In this document: piece by piece, positions 53,179 to 60,861 of the stretch
Position numbering within the stretch: position 1 is the first letter of the stretch
Layout: every line of letters starts with the position of its first letter
Assembly (NCBI GenBank): GCA_947252755.1
Contig: CAMXWV010000002.1
Location: 186,001 to 250,000, forward strand
DNA length: 64,000 nucleotides
Direction: 5' to 3'
Source: an uncultured Dermabacter sp.
Lineage (GTDB): Bacteria > Actinomycetota > Actinomycetes > Actinomycetales > Dermabacteraceae
Position numbers and translations under genes: made by a program
The notes under the pieces: generated by a model
Told to the model about the DNA's origin: nothing
The model's database searches: none
Seen by the model: only the letters and a program-made list of their open reading frames with translations

Positions 53179-55062
53179 ATGGCCCATCAATCCTCACCCG
53201 CGGCTGACGCCTCCGCTGCACCGCAGGCGGCGAACCGCGGCGCGTTCTCCGGGCGCACCGCCTTCATCTTCGCCGCCGTCGGCTCCGCAGTGGGCCTCGG
53301 CAATATCTGGCGCTTCCCCTACACCGCGTACGACAACGGCGGCGGCGCGTTCATGATCCCGTATCTGATCGCCCTGCTCACCGCCGGCATTCCGCTCCTG
53401 TTCGTGGACTACGCGATCGGCCACCGCTGGCGCGGCTCCGCCCCGCTGGCCTGGCGACGCATGAACCGCGCCACCGAAGCCATCGGCTGGTGGCAGGTGC
53501 TGATCTGCGTGGTGATCGGCATGTACTACGCGGCGATCATCGCCTGGTCCCTCTGGTACATGGTCTTCTCCTTCACAAAGGAGTGGGGCGAGGACACCGG
53601 CGCATTCTTCGGCGAATTCACCCAGGCCACAGACCCGGCCACCGCCGCTATCGGCTTCGACTTCGTGCCGAAGCTGCTGATCGGCATCGTGCTCGTGTGG
53701 CTCACCATCACCGTGGTGCTCGCACTCGGCGTGCAGAATGGCGTGGCCAAGAGCTCGATGATCTTCATTCCGCTGCTGATCGTCATGTTCGTCATCCTGG
53801 TGATCCGCGCGGTCACGCTTGACGGCGCCGCTATGGGCCTGAACGCCCTGTTCACCCCTGACTGGAGCGCGCTCACCAACGGCTCCGTATGGGTGGCGGC
53901 GTACGGTCAGATCTTCTTCTCGCTGTCAGTGGCGTTCGGCATCATGCTCACCTACTCCAGCTACCTCAAGAAAAAGACGGACCTCACCGGCTCCGGCCTC
54001 GTCGTGGGCTTCGCGAACTCCGGCTTCGAGCTGCTCGCCGGCATCGGCGTGTTCGCCGCGCTCGGCTTCATCGCCACCGCCACCAGCGTGCAGGTGGATG
54101 AAGTGGCCGCGGGCGGCATCGGCCTTGCATTCATCGCGTTCCCGGCGATCATCAACGAGGCGCCATTCGGCGCGCTGATCGGTGTGCTGTTCTTCGGGTC
54201 GCTGATCCTTGCCGGCTTCACCTCCCTGATCTCCATTGTGGAGGTTGTGCTCTCCGCGGTGCAGGACAAGCTCGGGCTGAGCCGGGTGGGCGCGTCGATC
54301 GCCGTGTGCGTGCCGATGGCGGTGCTCTCCACCCTCGGCTTCTCCACCACCACCGGTCTGAACCTGCTGGATGTGACAGACAAGTTCGTGAACTCCTTCG
54401 GCATCGCCACCGCTGCCCTGGTGGCCACGTTCGTGGTGGTGTTCGCGGTGCGCGCGCTGCCCACGCTGCGCGACCACCTGAACATGTACGGCACCTTCAA
54501 GGTAGGCAATGCCTGGATGATCATGGTGGGCGCGCTCGTGCCGCTCATCCTTCTGATCACCCTCTACCTCGACGCGGCCGACGTGTTCACAAACGGCTAC
54601 GGCGGCATGCCGAACGAGTTCGTGATGACCTTCGGCTGGGGCATGGCCCTGTCGCTCGTGGTGATTGCCGTGATCCTCTCGTTGATCCCGTGGTCGCGGA
54701 AGTCCAATGCTGACCGACTTGATTCCGACGGCGACCCGATCGCGGACCCGGTGCTGCCCGACACGCGCCTGCAGGCGGTGGCGGCACATCACCGCTACCC
54801 GCAAGAGCTGCGCGCGGACGTTCAGGACGTGCGGGCGAAGGACAAGGTGTCTGCGCGAGTGGAGCCCAACCCCGCTGCCAGCGGTTCTTCTGCCGTGCAG
54901 CCGGCTGACACAGCCACGACTGCCCGCGCGGGCAGTGCCGAGGGCGCGGGGGCTGCTGTGGACGCAGATTCTGCCGGGGCCTCCGGTTCCGCCGTGGCTG
55001 CGGATGACGCCCCCTCCACCCCGCGCGCGGATGACGATCTGACGAAGGGAGAGGACCGATGA
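53179..55062 (+). CDS. Sodium-dependent amino-acid transporter (NSS family)
   Basis: 627 residues. VGSAVGLGNIWRFPY (34-48) is the signature of the neurotransmitter:sodium symporter family, followed by GGGAFMIPYL and about 11-12 helices. The last 100 residues are a hydrophilic Asp/Ala/Ser-rich tail (from about 525), longer than in ordinary members. AGAGG precedes the ATG. It overlaps the 37-residue MetS-like gene by four bases, which marks it as a MetP-type methionine/alanine importer. Substrate inferred from that pairing. Confidence 0.9.
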   Translation: MAHQSSPAADASAAPQAANRGAFSGRTAFIFAAVGSAVGLGNIWRFPYTAYDNGGGAFMIPYLIALLTAGIPLLFVDYAIGHRWRGSAPLAWRRMNRATEAIGWWQVLICVVIGMYYAAIIAWSLWYMVFSFTKEWGEDTGAFFGEFTQATDPATAAIGFDFVPKLLIGIVLVWLTITVVLALGVQNGVAKSSMIFIPLLIVMFVILVIRAVTLDGAAMGLNALFTPDWSALTNGSVWVAAYGQIFFSLSVAFGIMLTYSSYLKKKTDLTGSGLVVGFANSGFELLAGIGVFAALGFIATATSVQVDEVAAGGIGLAFIAFPAIINEAPFGALIGVLFFGSLILAGFTSLISIVEVVLSAVQDKLGLSRVGASIAVCVPMAVLSTLGFSTTTGLNLLDVTDKFVNSFGIATAALVATFVVVFAVRALPTLRDHLNMYGTFKVGNAWMIMVGALVPLILLITLYLDAADVFTNGYGGMPNEFVMTFGWGMALSLVVIAVILSLIPWSRKSNADRLDSDGDPIADPVLPDTRLQAVAAHHRYPQELRADVQDVRAKDKVSARVEPNPAASGSSAVQPADTATTARAGSAEGAGAAVDADSAGASGSAVAADDAPSTPRADDDLTKGEDR

Positions 55063-55172
55063 CCACAAGTGCTCTTGTGCTGATGGGCGTGTCGATTGTG
55101 ATGCTCTGGGGCGGTCTGGCCGCTGCAGTGGTCAACCTGCTGCGCCACCCGGACCGTTCCAACGAGGACTGA
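55059..55172 (+). CDS. metS: MetS-type small subunit of the NSS transporter
   Basis: 37 residues, overlapping the transporter stop by four bases (ATGA). One hydrophobic helix (ALVLMGVSIVMLWGGLAAAV) ends in a short polar tail (NLLRHPDRSNED). Corynebacterial MetP needs such a small MetS for methionine and alanine uptake, and the size, position and motif match. Read directly from the sequence; its role here is an inference. Confidence 0.85.
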   Translation: MTTSALVLMGVSIVMLWGGLAAAVVNLLRHPDRSNED

Positions 55173-55490
55173 CCCCGGGCCGAAACAGCGCTCGGCGTGG
55201 TATCCCGATGTGGATGACGCTTGCTGAACTAGCCGCCCGGGCCGAAGCGGCGCTCGGCTCCCGACGGGCGCGCATCGGGGTCCCGAGCGGGTTCCGTAGT
55301 GGTCGCCAGATCGCGTCGTGAGCACGCCGGTGACCCAAACGGATCCCGCCCCCCGATCCCGCTTCCGCTCCTGCTCAACCGTGTGTGACCTTCGCCCCGG
55401 GCAAACCGGGGCGGAGGTGCGATCCGCCGACGGGTGGTCTAGGATGGGATGTGCTGTTCGTTCGCAGGTTTCTGCAGCGGGCCAGCACGA
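55173..55490. other. 318-base gap between metS and tRNA-Ser
   Basis: No gene is convincing. Two near-copies of CCCGGGCCGAA followed by GCGCTCGGC lie at about 55175 and 55231. A hairpin CGCCCCGG - GCAAA - CCGGGGCG at 55393-55413 might end the metS transcript. TAGGAT just before 55446 may be the tRNA promoter -10 box. Confidence 0.4.
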
Positions 55491-55578
55491 GGAGGATTCG
55501 CATAGCGGCCTAGTGCGCACGCCTGGAACGCGTGTTGGGTGAAAGCCCTCGGGGGTTCAAATCCCCCATCCTCCGCCA
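55491..55578 (+). tRNA. tRNA-Ser (anticodon GGA)
   Basis: Acceptor arms GGAGGAT and ATCCTCC pair; discriminator G and encoded CCA at 55576-55578. The anticodon arm is CACGC - CTGGAAC - GCGTG, giving anticodon GGA (Ser, UCC/UCU). The T-arm is GGGGG - TTCAAAT - CCCCC. There is a long variable arm, as expected for tRNA-Ser; total 88 bases. No attachment-site duplication is seen nearby. Confidence 0.97.
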
Positions 55579-55699
55579 CAGGGAAGCCCCTGATCTGCAG
55601 ATGCGTCTGTGGGTTGGGGGCTTTCTGTGCGTCTCATCCACATCGTGGCCCGTTGCCGCGCCCCCGCGCTTCCGTCCGTCCTCCCCGCGCCCGTCTATC

Positions 55700-55759
55700 A
55701 AACGAGGTTGCGGATATCCGGTCATTCCAGCCGTTGAAGGCGGATATCTGCAACCTCGT
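55700..55759. terminator. 20-bp stem hairpin after tRNA-Ser
   Basis: Left arm 55700-55719 and right arm 55740-55759 pair over 20 bases with one mismatch (AACGAGGTTG to CAACCTCGTT at the outer ends; GGATATCCG to CGGATATC at the inner ends), loop of 20. It resembles in build, but not in sequence, the hairpin at 25748-25798. It probably ends transcripts from the tRNA. Confidence 0.5.
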
Positions 55760-55779
55760 TGGCGGCCGCGTGTAAAGGC

Positions 55780-55886
55780 CGCAGCTCAGGCACCTCGCGC
55801 CGCCGACCCCGCAACTCAGGCACCTCGCGCCGCCGGCCCCGCAACTCAGGCACCTCGCGCCGCCGACCCCGCAACTCAGGCGCTTC
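55780..55886. repeat. 30-bp tandem repeats before the holin-like gene
   Basis: Units start at 55780, 55810 and 55840, with a partial fourth at 55870. Each reads GCAACTCAGG, CACCTCGCGC, CGCCGACCCC with single differences. The last, shortened unit ends about 15 bases before the ATG at 55902. Confidence 0.9.
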
Positions 55887-55889
55887 ACT

Positions 55890-55895
55890 TACGGT
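55890..55895 (+). promoter_or_regulatory. -10 box of a probable leaderless promoter (gene at 55902)
   Basis: TACGGT, 6 bases before the ATG. The spacer AGAGGC could also be read as a ribosome binding site, but too close to the ATG. Confidence 0.45.
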
Positions 55896-55901
55896 AGAGG
55901 C

Positions 55902-56324
55902 ATGCAGTTCATCCTTCGACTGGCCGTCACCGCGCTCGCTCTTGCTATTGCCGTATGGGTGACACCCGGCGCAGCAATCACCGCACACTCCACCGGCGCA
56001 GTCGACGCGCTCGGGCCGAACGGCGCCACGATCACCGCGTATATGGTGATCGCGCTGATCTTCGGCGTTGTCAATGCGCTGATCCGCCCGATCCTCTCGT
56101 TCATCGCGTTGCCGATCACGTGCCTCACGCTCGGCTTGTTCTCGCTGGTGATCAACGCGCTGATGCTCATGCTCACTGCCTGGGTCAGCGAGTTCACTCC
56201 GTTCCAGCTGAGTCTGGACGGCTTCTGGTCTGCGGTGCTTGCGGCGCTGCTGGTTGCCGTGGTCTCCGGGGTCCTTGGGCTGTTCGTGCCGAATGAGGAA
56301 AAGCGCTCCTCACGCCGGGACTGA
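55902..56324 (+). CDS. Phage-holin-like 4-TM membrane protein (PF04020 type)
   Basis: 140 residues with four helices. Residues 48-88 (YMVIALIFGVVNALIRPIL, ALPITCLTLGLFSLVINALML) are the characteristic pair of the small mycobacterial 4-TM/phage holin family IV proteins. The bacterial function is unknown; most genomic copies are not linked to prophage and this one has no phage neighbours. A charged C-terminus (PNEEKRSSRRD) ends it. Probably leaderless. Confidence 0.85.
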   Translation: MQFILRLAVTALALAIAVWVTPGAAITAHSTGAVDALGPNGATITAYMVIALIFGVVNALIRPILSFIALPITCLTLGLFSLVINALMLMLTAWVSEFTPFQLSLDGFWSAVLAALLVAVVSGVLGLFVPNEEKRSSRRD

Positions 56325-56478
56325 CCACACCGCCAGGGTCCGCCTGAAACTGCGGCTGAGCACCCTGCCCCGCCAACGCACCCCAGCTGAACACACCGCG
56401 CCGACCCTCCGCAACGCACCCCAGCTGAGCTCACCGCGTCGCCCCTCGAGACGAATCGCCGAAAATACTGCCAAGCCG

Positions 56479-56484
56479 TACGGT
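56479..56484 (+). promoter_or_regulatory. -10 box of a probable leaderless promoter (gene at 56491)
   Basis: TACGGT, the same hexamer and spacing (6 bases to ATG) as for the preceding gene. A partial -35 (TCGCCG) lies 17 bases upstream. Confidence 0.5.
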
Positions 56485-56490
56485 GTTCTC

Positions 56491-58074
56491 ATGCTGAATG
56501 CTGTGCTCATTGCGGTGATCGTCATGCTCGGGCTCTCGCTTGCCCGCGTGCATGTGGTGCTGTCCCTGTTCATCGGTGCTCTGGTGGGCGGACTGCTCGG
56601 CGGGCTCGGACTGGACGGCACTATGGCGGCTTTCCAGGACGGCCTCGCCGGGGGCGCCCAGATCGCCCTCTCCTATGCGCTGCTCGGCGCATTCGCCATG
56701 TCGATCGCGAACTCCGGTCTGCCCGATGTGCTGGCCGGAGCGATTGTGAAGCGGTTGAACGCGTCGGCAGAAACTGCGCAGCGCACCGTGACTGTCACGC
56801 GATACGCGCTGGTTGCCGGGGTGCTCGCGATGGCGGTGGCGTCTCAGAATCTGATCCCGGTGCATATCGCGTTCATTCCGCTGCTGATCCCGCCGCTGCT
56901 GACGGTGATGGACCGTCTGCGGCTGGACCGACGCCTGGTGGCATGCGTGCTCACATTCGGCCTGGTCACCACCTATATGTACATCCCACTCGGGTTCGGT
57001 TCGATCTTCCTCAACGAGATTCTGCTCGGCAATATCGAACGCGCCGGCATGGACGTCAGCGGAATCAACGTGATGGACGCGATGGGCATTCCGGCGCTCG
57101 GAATGGTGGCGGGTCTGCTGATCGCTGTGTTCATCAGCTACCGCAGGCCGCGCGCGTATGCGATGGTGGGTGTGGACCAGGCGAACGCGCCGCTGACCCG
57201 CCCGGAGTCGGCATCCGCACCCGCCGCGCCACCGGCCACCGCGGCTTCCTCCCCCGACGCGTCGGATACGCCGGCGTCCACTTCAGCGACCACGGCGGCT
57301 TCCACCCCAGGCGGGTCGGATACCCCCGCGTCCTCTTCCGTCACTCCAGCGGCCACCGCAACGTCCTATTCCGACGCGTCGGATACGCCGGCGTCCACCC
57401 CCGCTGTGCCCGACGCATCCGCCCAGAACGCTCCCACCACCTACCGCATCGTGATGAGCCTGATCGCAATCGCAGCCTGCTTCAGCATCCAGCTCATCAT
57501 GACCAAAGCTGGCGGAGAAGCGAACCCGCTGCTCGTGGGCGCTATCGCCGGGCTTGCCATCATGCTGCTGTCCGGGGCGGTGCCGTGGCGGAACGCGGAC
57601 GACGTATTCACCGCCGGCATGAAGATGATGGCGGTGATCGGGTTCATCATGATCTCCGCGCAAGGCTTTGCCGCGGTCATGGACGCCACCGGTGCCGTCG
57701 CTCCTCTGGTGGAGGATGTGACCACCCTGTTCGCGGGGAACAAGGCGGCGGCGTCCTTCGCGATGCTCGTGGTGGGTTTGGTGGTGACGCTGGGCATCGG
57801 GTCCTCGTTCTCCACGCTGCCGATCATCGCCACGATCTACGTTCCGCTGTGTGTGTCGCTCGGCTTCTCACCGCTTGCCACTGTGTCCCTGATCGGCACC
57901 GCGGGCGCCCTGGGTGACGCCGGCTCCCCCGCTTCGGACTCCACACTTGGCCCCACCGCCGGATTGAACGCTGACGGGCAGCATGACCATATCCGCGACT
58001 CGGTGATCCCCACTTTCCTGCACTTCACGCTGCCGCTGCTGGCGTTCGGGTGGGTTGCGTCCCTGGTGCTCTGA
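56491..58074 (+). CDS. Na+/H+ antiporter family protein
   Basis: 527 residues. Starts MLNAVLIAVIVMLGLSLARVHVVLSLFIGALVGG, as in the Na+/H+ antiporter family with an N-terminal Na_H_antiport_2-type domain; later FGLVTTYMYIPLGFG and SPASDSTLGPTAGLN are family pieces. About ten helices. A cytoplasmic loop of about 80 residues between helix blocks (about 230-310) is Ser/Thr/Ala/Pro-rich with repeats such as SDTPAST, which is unusual. Substrate could also be an organic acid. A 74-bp repeat follows its end. Confidence 0.78.
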   Translation: MLNAVLIAVIVMLGLSLARVHVVLSLFIGALVGGLLGGLGLDGTMAAFQDGLAGGAQIALSYALLGAFAMSIANSGLPDVLAGAIVKRLNASAETAQRTVTVTRYALVAGVLAMAVASQNLIPVHIAFIPLLIPPLLTVMDRLRLDRRLVACVLTFGLVTTYMYIPLGFGSIFLNEILLGNIERAGMDVSGINVMDAMGIPALGMVAGLLIAVFISYRRPRAYAMVGVDQANAPLTRPESASAPAAPPATAASSPDASDTPASTSATTAASTPGGSDTPASSSVTPAATATSYSDASDTPASTPAVPDASAQNAPTTYRIVMSLIAIAACFSIQLIMTKAGGEANPLLVGAIAGLAIMLLSGAVPWRNADDVFTAGMKMMAVIGFIMISAQGFAAVMDATGAVAPLVEDVTTLFAGNKAAASFAMLVVGLVVTLGIGSSFSTLPIIATIYVPLCVSLGFSPLATVSLIGTAGALGDAGSPASDSTLGPTAGLNADGQHDHIRDSVIPTFLHFTLPLLAFGWVASLVL

Positions 58075-58470
58075 GGGGCGTGCCGAACCTGCGCTGCTGT
58101 GCTCTGCGGCGGCGGCGGCGGGCGGGCACAACTGTGGGTTAAACAGCTGTTTTCAGCGGTCAAACGCCGAAGCCGCGCGTTTGAACCACACTTATGCACG
58201 GCTCCAGTCCGCACGGCACCCCGCGGCCCCGGTCTGAGCGGGGGGGCCGCACGGATTCGGACCGCGCGGAGCCGGGCCACGCCCTGACCGCGCCAACCCG
58301 GCTTCGGCTAATCCCCACCGCGCGGCCCCGGCCCGAACGGCACCCAGCGCGACACCGATATAGGTCGGCACCGTCCGCCAGGCACTGCACCTGCCAACCG
58401 CAGGCCGAACCGCGCCGGCGCAGAACCTGCGCACCCGACCGCGCCGATCCCTCGCCCCCGCCGACCCGGA
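58075..58470. other. 396-base region between convergent genes
   Basis: Holds copy B of the 74-bp repeat (58126-58199), then about 270 bases of C-rich sequence with runs such as GGGGGGG and no convincing gene. Open frames here are shadows. Part of the right flank (CACGGCTCC onward, with GCGCGGAGCCGG) also resembles the flank of copy C. Confidence 0.6.
58126..58199 (+). repeat. Interspersed 74-bp palindromic repeat, copy B
   Basis: Begins GCACAACTGTGG and ends CCACACTTATGCAC. Arms GCACAACTGTGGGTTAAAC and GTTTGAACCACACTTATGC are inverted repeats with few mismatches. Copy C (59200-59273) differs at only two positions. It lies just after the antiporter stop. Confidence 0.9.
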
Positions 58471-58971
58471 TCACCCGTGCTCGGCGAGCTCTTTCAGCCG
58501 CAAAATCGACGCGAGCAAGCTGCTATCGGTAGTAGCGCGAGCGCGGCTAATGCGTCGCGGGTCAGCATCGGCCGGCAGGCCTGACCAGTCATATGTGTGG
58601 GTGACACGGGTGCGGCTGTCCGAGGGGTCGGCTCCCAGCGGTTCGAGCTCCCACCGCCACAGGTGCCCGAACGCTTCCTTGCCTTGCTCTCCCGGCAGCC
58701 ATGCAATCCGCCGGTCTTCCTGGAACTCCACCACGCGGTTCTCGCGGATGGCTCCGGTAGTGAGCGAGGCGGTGAACACGTCCCCCACCTGGTGGATCCG
58801 CTGACCGGTCGGGGCCGCGGACACGTTGTCATTCCCGTCCCAGTCTGCGTGGCAGGCGGGGTCAGCGATGAGCTCAAAGACTGTGCGGGCCGGGGCGTTG
58901 ATCACGGCCGACGCGCTCACCACCGTGGCCGCACCCCCTGCTGCCTGCTGATTCTCTTCCGCGTTCGTCAT
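58471..58971 (-). CDS. SRPBCC (START-like) superfamily protein
   Basis: 166 residues from the ATG at 58971. Opens with SASAVINAPARTVFELIADPACHADW, the helix-grip fold start, then DVFTASLTTGAIRENRVVEFQEDRRIAWLPG and THTYDWSGLP. Such proteins bind hydrophobic ligands or act as polyketide-cyclase-like or stress proteins; no catalytic residues are evident. The open frame continues upstream to 59205 without support. Stands alone between two copies of the 74-bp repeat. Confidence 0.82.
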   Translation of the reverse strand: MTNAEENQQAAGGAATVVSASAVINAPARTVFELIADPACHADWDGNDNVSAAPTGQRIHQVGDVFTASLTTGAIRENRVVEFQEDRRIAWLPGEQGKEAFGHLWRWELEPLGADPSDSRTRVTHTYDWSGLPADADPRRISRARATTDSSLLASILRLKELAEHG

Positions 58972-59340
58972 GCAGCTATTACACACTGTTACGGCGGGAA
59001 GCCGCGTGAAGGCGGGAAGCTGCTGCGGCGGCAGGTGGGACCGCGCTGCGCCCGCACGGCCGCCGTCCACACCGCACCCGTGCGGATCCGGTCCGAAAGG
59101 CTCCCTCATGGTCCCGGTCCGAACCACGCCCACTATGCCAGCGACCACGCCGCCCCAGCGCTGCTGTGCTCTTTCTCTGCGGCGGGCGGCGGCGGGCGGG
59201 CACAACTGTGGGTTAAACAGCCGTTTTCAGCGGTCAAACGCCGAAGCCGCGCGTTTGAGCCACACTTATGCACGGCTCCCGGCCCGAACGGGGGCCGCGC
59301 GGAGCCGGACCGCGCCCAACCGTACCGACCGCGCCAACCG
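58972..59340. other. 369-base region upstream of the SRPBCC gene and after the MFS gene
   Basis: Contains copy C of the 74-bp repeat. The rest is GC-rich and without a convincing gene. TGTAAT lies 6 bases before the SRPBCC ATG on the minus strand and could be a weak leaderless -10 box. Confidence 0.55.
59200..59273 (+). repeat. Interspersed 74-bp palindromic repeat, copy C
   Basis: Same 74-base element as copy B, two base differences, same orientation. Upstream both share GCGCTGCTGTGCTCT and a GGCGG run. It lies 68 bases beyond the end of the MFS gene, that is in its 3' region. Confidence 0.9.
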
Positions 59341-60861
59341 CTAGGCCCGGGTGGGCCGCACGGATATGGCGCGGCCGGCGATGACGAACATGGTCAGGCA
59401 CAGCAATGCCCCGGTGAGCATGGCGATCGCCATCGGCAGGGCGGTGTCCTCCCCTGCAATGCCCACCAGGGGCGCTGCGATCGACGCAGCGAACGTGAAC
59501 CCGAGCCCGATCATCGCGGTGCCGGTGCCGGCGAAGTCGATCGCCTCCTGCGAGACGAGCGCCGCGCCGTTGCCGAAGATGAAACCCTGCGGCGCCACGG
59601 TGAAGAAGAACGCCGGGAGCACGATCCAGGCAGGTGTGTCCAGCCAGAGTGCGCCCACTAGCAGCGCCGCCGATGCGGCAATCACCGTCAGGATCCCGAT
59701 CCGCATCAGCAGCCGCGGATCGTGCTTCTTGGTGAGCCTCGCGGACGCGAAGCTGAGTGCCATCATGCCGGTTGAGTTGATCGCGAAGGAGATGGAGTAC
59801 ACGGTTGAGGAGTAGCCGAGCATGTGCTGCACCACGAAGCTCGAGGCGGAAACATAGCTCATCAGCGCAAACGCGGAGCAGGCGTTGACCAGCATGTAGG
59901 AGCGGAACACGGGTCGACGCAGCAGCATGACCATGTTCCCCGCGAAAGTGCGGAATCCGCCGGCGTGTCGGCGCTCCGGCGGAAGCGACTCCCCGATCAG
60001 GGTGAGCACGCCGATGAGTGAGAGGAGGGATAGGCCGGCGATCACCAGGAAGATCTCGCGCCACTGTCCCACCAGCAGGATCAGCCCGCCGAGCAGGGGC
60101 GCCATGATCGGCGCGATGCCGGCGATGCCCTGCATGAGGCTCATGATGCGGAACAGTTCGGGCCCGTCGGTGAGGTCGATGATCACGGCACGGCCCAGCA
60201 CCATGCCGAATCCTCCGCCGATGCCCTGGGCGAACCGCGCAATCAGCATCAGCTCCGCGGTGGGCGCCAGTGCGCAGGCGAGCGACGCGACCAGGCACAG
60301 CACGATTCCCACCAGCAGCGGGGTGCGTCGGCCGAGCCGGTCGGAGAGGGGGCCGGCCACCACCTGTCCGATCGCGGCGCCGATGAAGAAGGCGGTGAGG
60401 GTGAATTGGAGGCGTGCGGCCGTGGTGTCCAGGTCGATGATGGCCTGCGGGAACGCCGGGATGTACATGTCGGTGGCGAGCGGGCCCACGGCGCTGAGCG
60501 TGGTCAGCACTGCGATGACCAGGCCCGTCACCTTTTGCCGGGTGCGCGCGTAGTCCTGCTCGGTGGGCAGGTGGGCGGTGTCGCGGTCGGCGTCATCTTC
60601 CAGAACGGGGATGCCGCCGGTCATGGTGGGAAGGTTGAATGCGCCGGTGGTGGCGAGCGGGTCGCGGAGGTCGTCATCCGGGCCGGTGTGGTGGTCATCC
60701 GGGCCGGTGTGGTCCTCGCCGGGCGCGGCCCGTTCCGGCACATTCGGTCCCCCGTGCGCGACCTGCTTCGGCGCGTTCGGCTCGTTCAATCCGCTCAGCT
60801 CGGCCCGTTCCGCGTCCTGTCCACGCGGCGTGCCCGGCGCGGGGTCGTTGTGGCTGCGCAT
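59341..60861 (-). CDS. MFS exporter, Bcr/CflA type
   Basis: 506 residues from the ATG at 60861, whose A is shared with the stop of the xanthine permease gene. The first 108 residues are a Pro/Asp/His-rich cytoplasmic tail with a short repeat (HTGPDDHHTGPDDD), not usual for the family. Then twelve helices with LATDMYIPAFPQ and the loop GPLSDRLGRRTPLL between helices 2 and 3, as in Bcr/CflA drug exporters. Substrate unknown. It is cotranscribed with the purine permease, so it could export a purine-related compound. Confidence 0.88.
   Translation of the reverse strand: MRSHNDPAPGTPRGQDAERAELSGLNEPNAPKQVAHGGPNVPERAAPGEDHTGPDDHHTGPDDDLRDPLATTGAFNLPTMTGGIPVLEDDADRDTAHLPTEQDYARTRQKVTGLVIAVLTTLSAVGPLATDMYIPAFPQAIIDLDTTAARLQFTLTAFFIGAAIGQVVAGPLSDRLGRRTPLLVGIVLCLVASLACALAPTAELMLIARFAQGIGGGFGMVLGRAVIIDLTDGPELFRIMSLMQGIAGIAPIMAPLLGGLILLVGQWREIFLVIAGLSLLSLIGVLTLIGESLPPERRHAGGFRTFAGNMVMLLRRPVFRSYMLVNACSAFALMSYVSASSFVVQHMLGYSSTVYSISFAINSTGMMALSFASARLTKKHDPRLLMRIGILTVIAASAALLVGALWLDTPAWIVLPAFFFTVAPQGFIFGNGAALVSQEAIDFAGTGTAMIGLGFTFAASIAAPLVGIAGEDTALPMAIAMLTGALLCLTMFVIAGRAISVRPTRA

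Noticed and set aside
55634..55888. Minus-strand frame with a repeating CLSCGVGGAR-type Cys motif, resembling a modified-peptide precursor
   Set aside because: It is simply the reading of the 30-bp tandem repeats, starts at a GTG without a ribosome binding site, and has no modifying enzymes nearby.
55491..55902. tRNA-Ser as an integration site with a phage holin gene next to it
   Set aside because: No integrase, no duplicated tRNA 3' end, and the holin-like family is a common chromosomal one.
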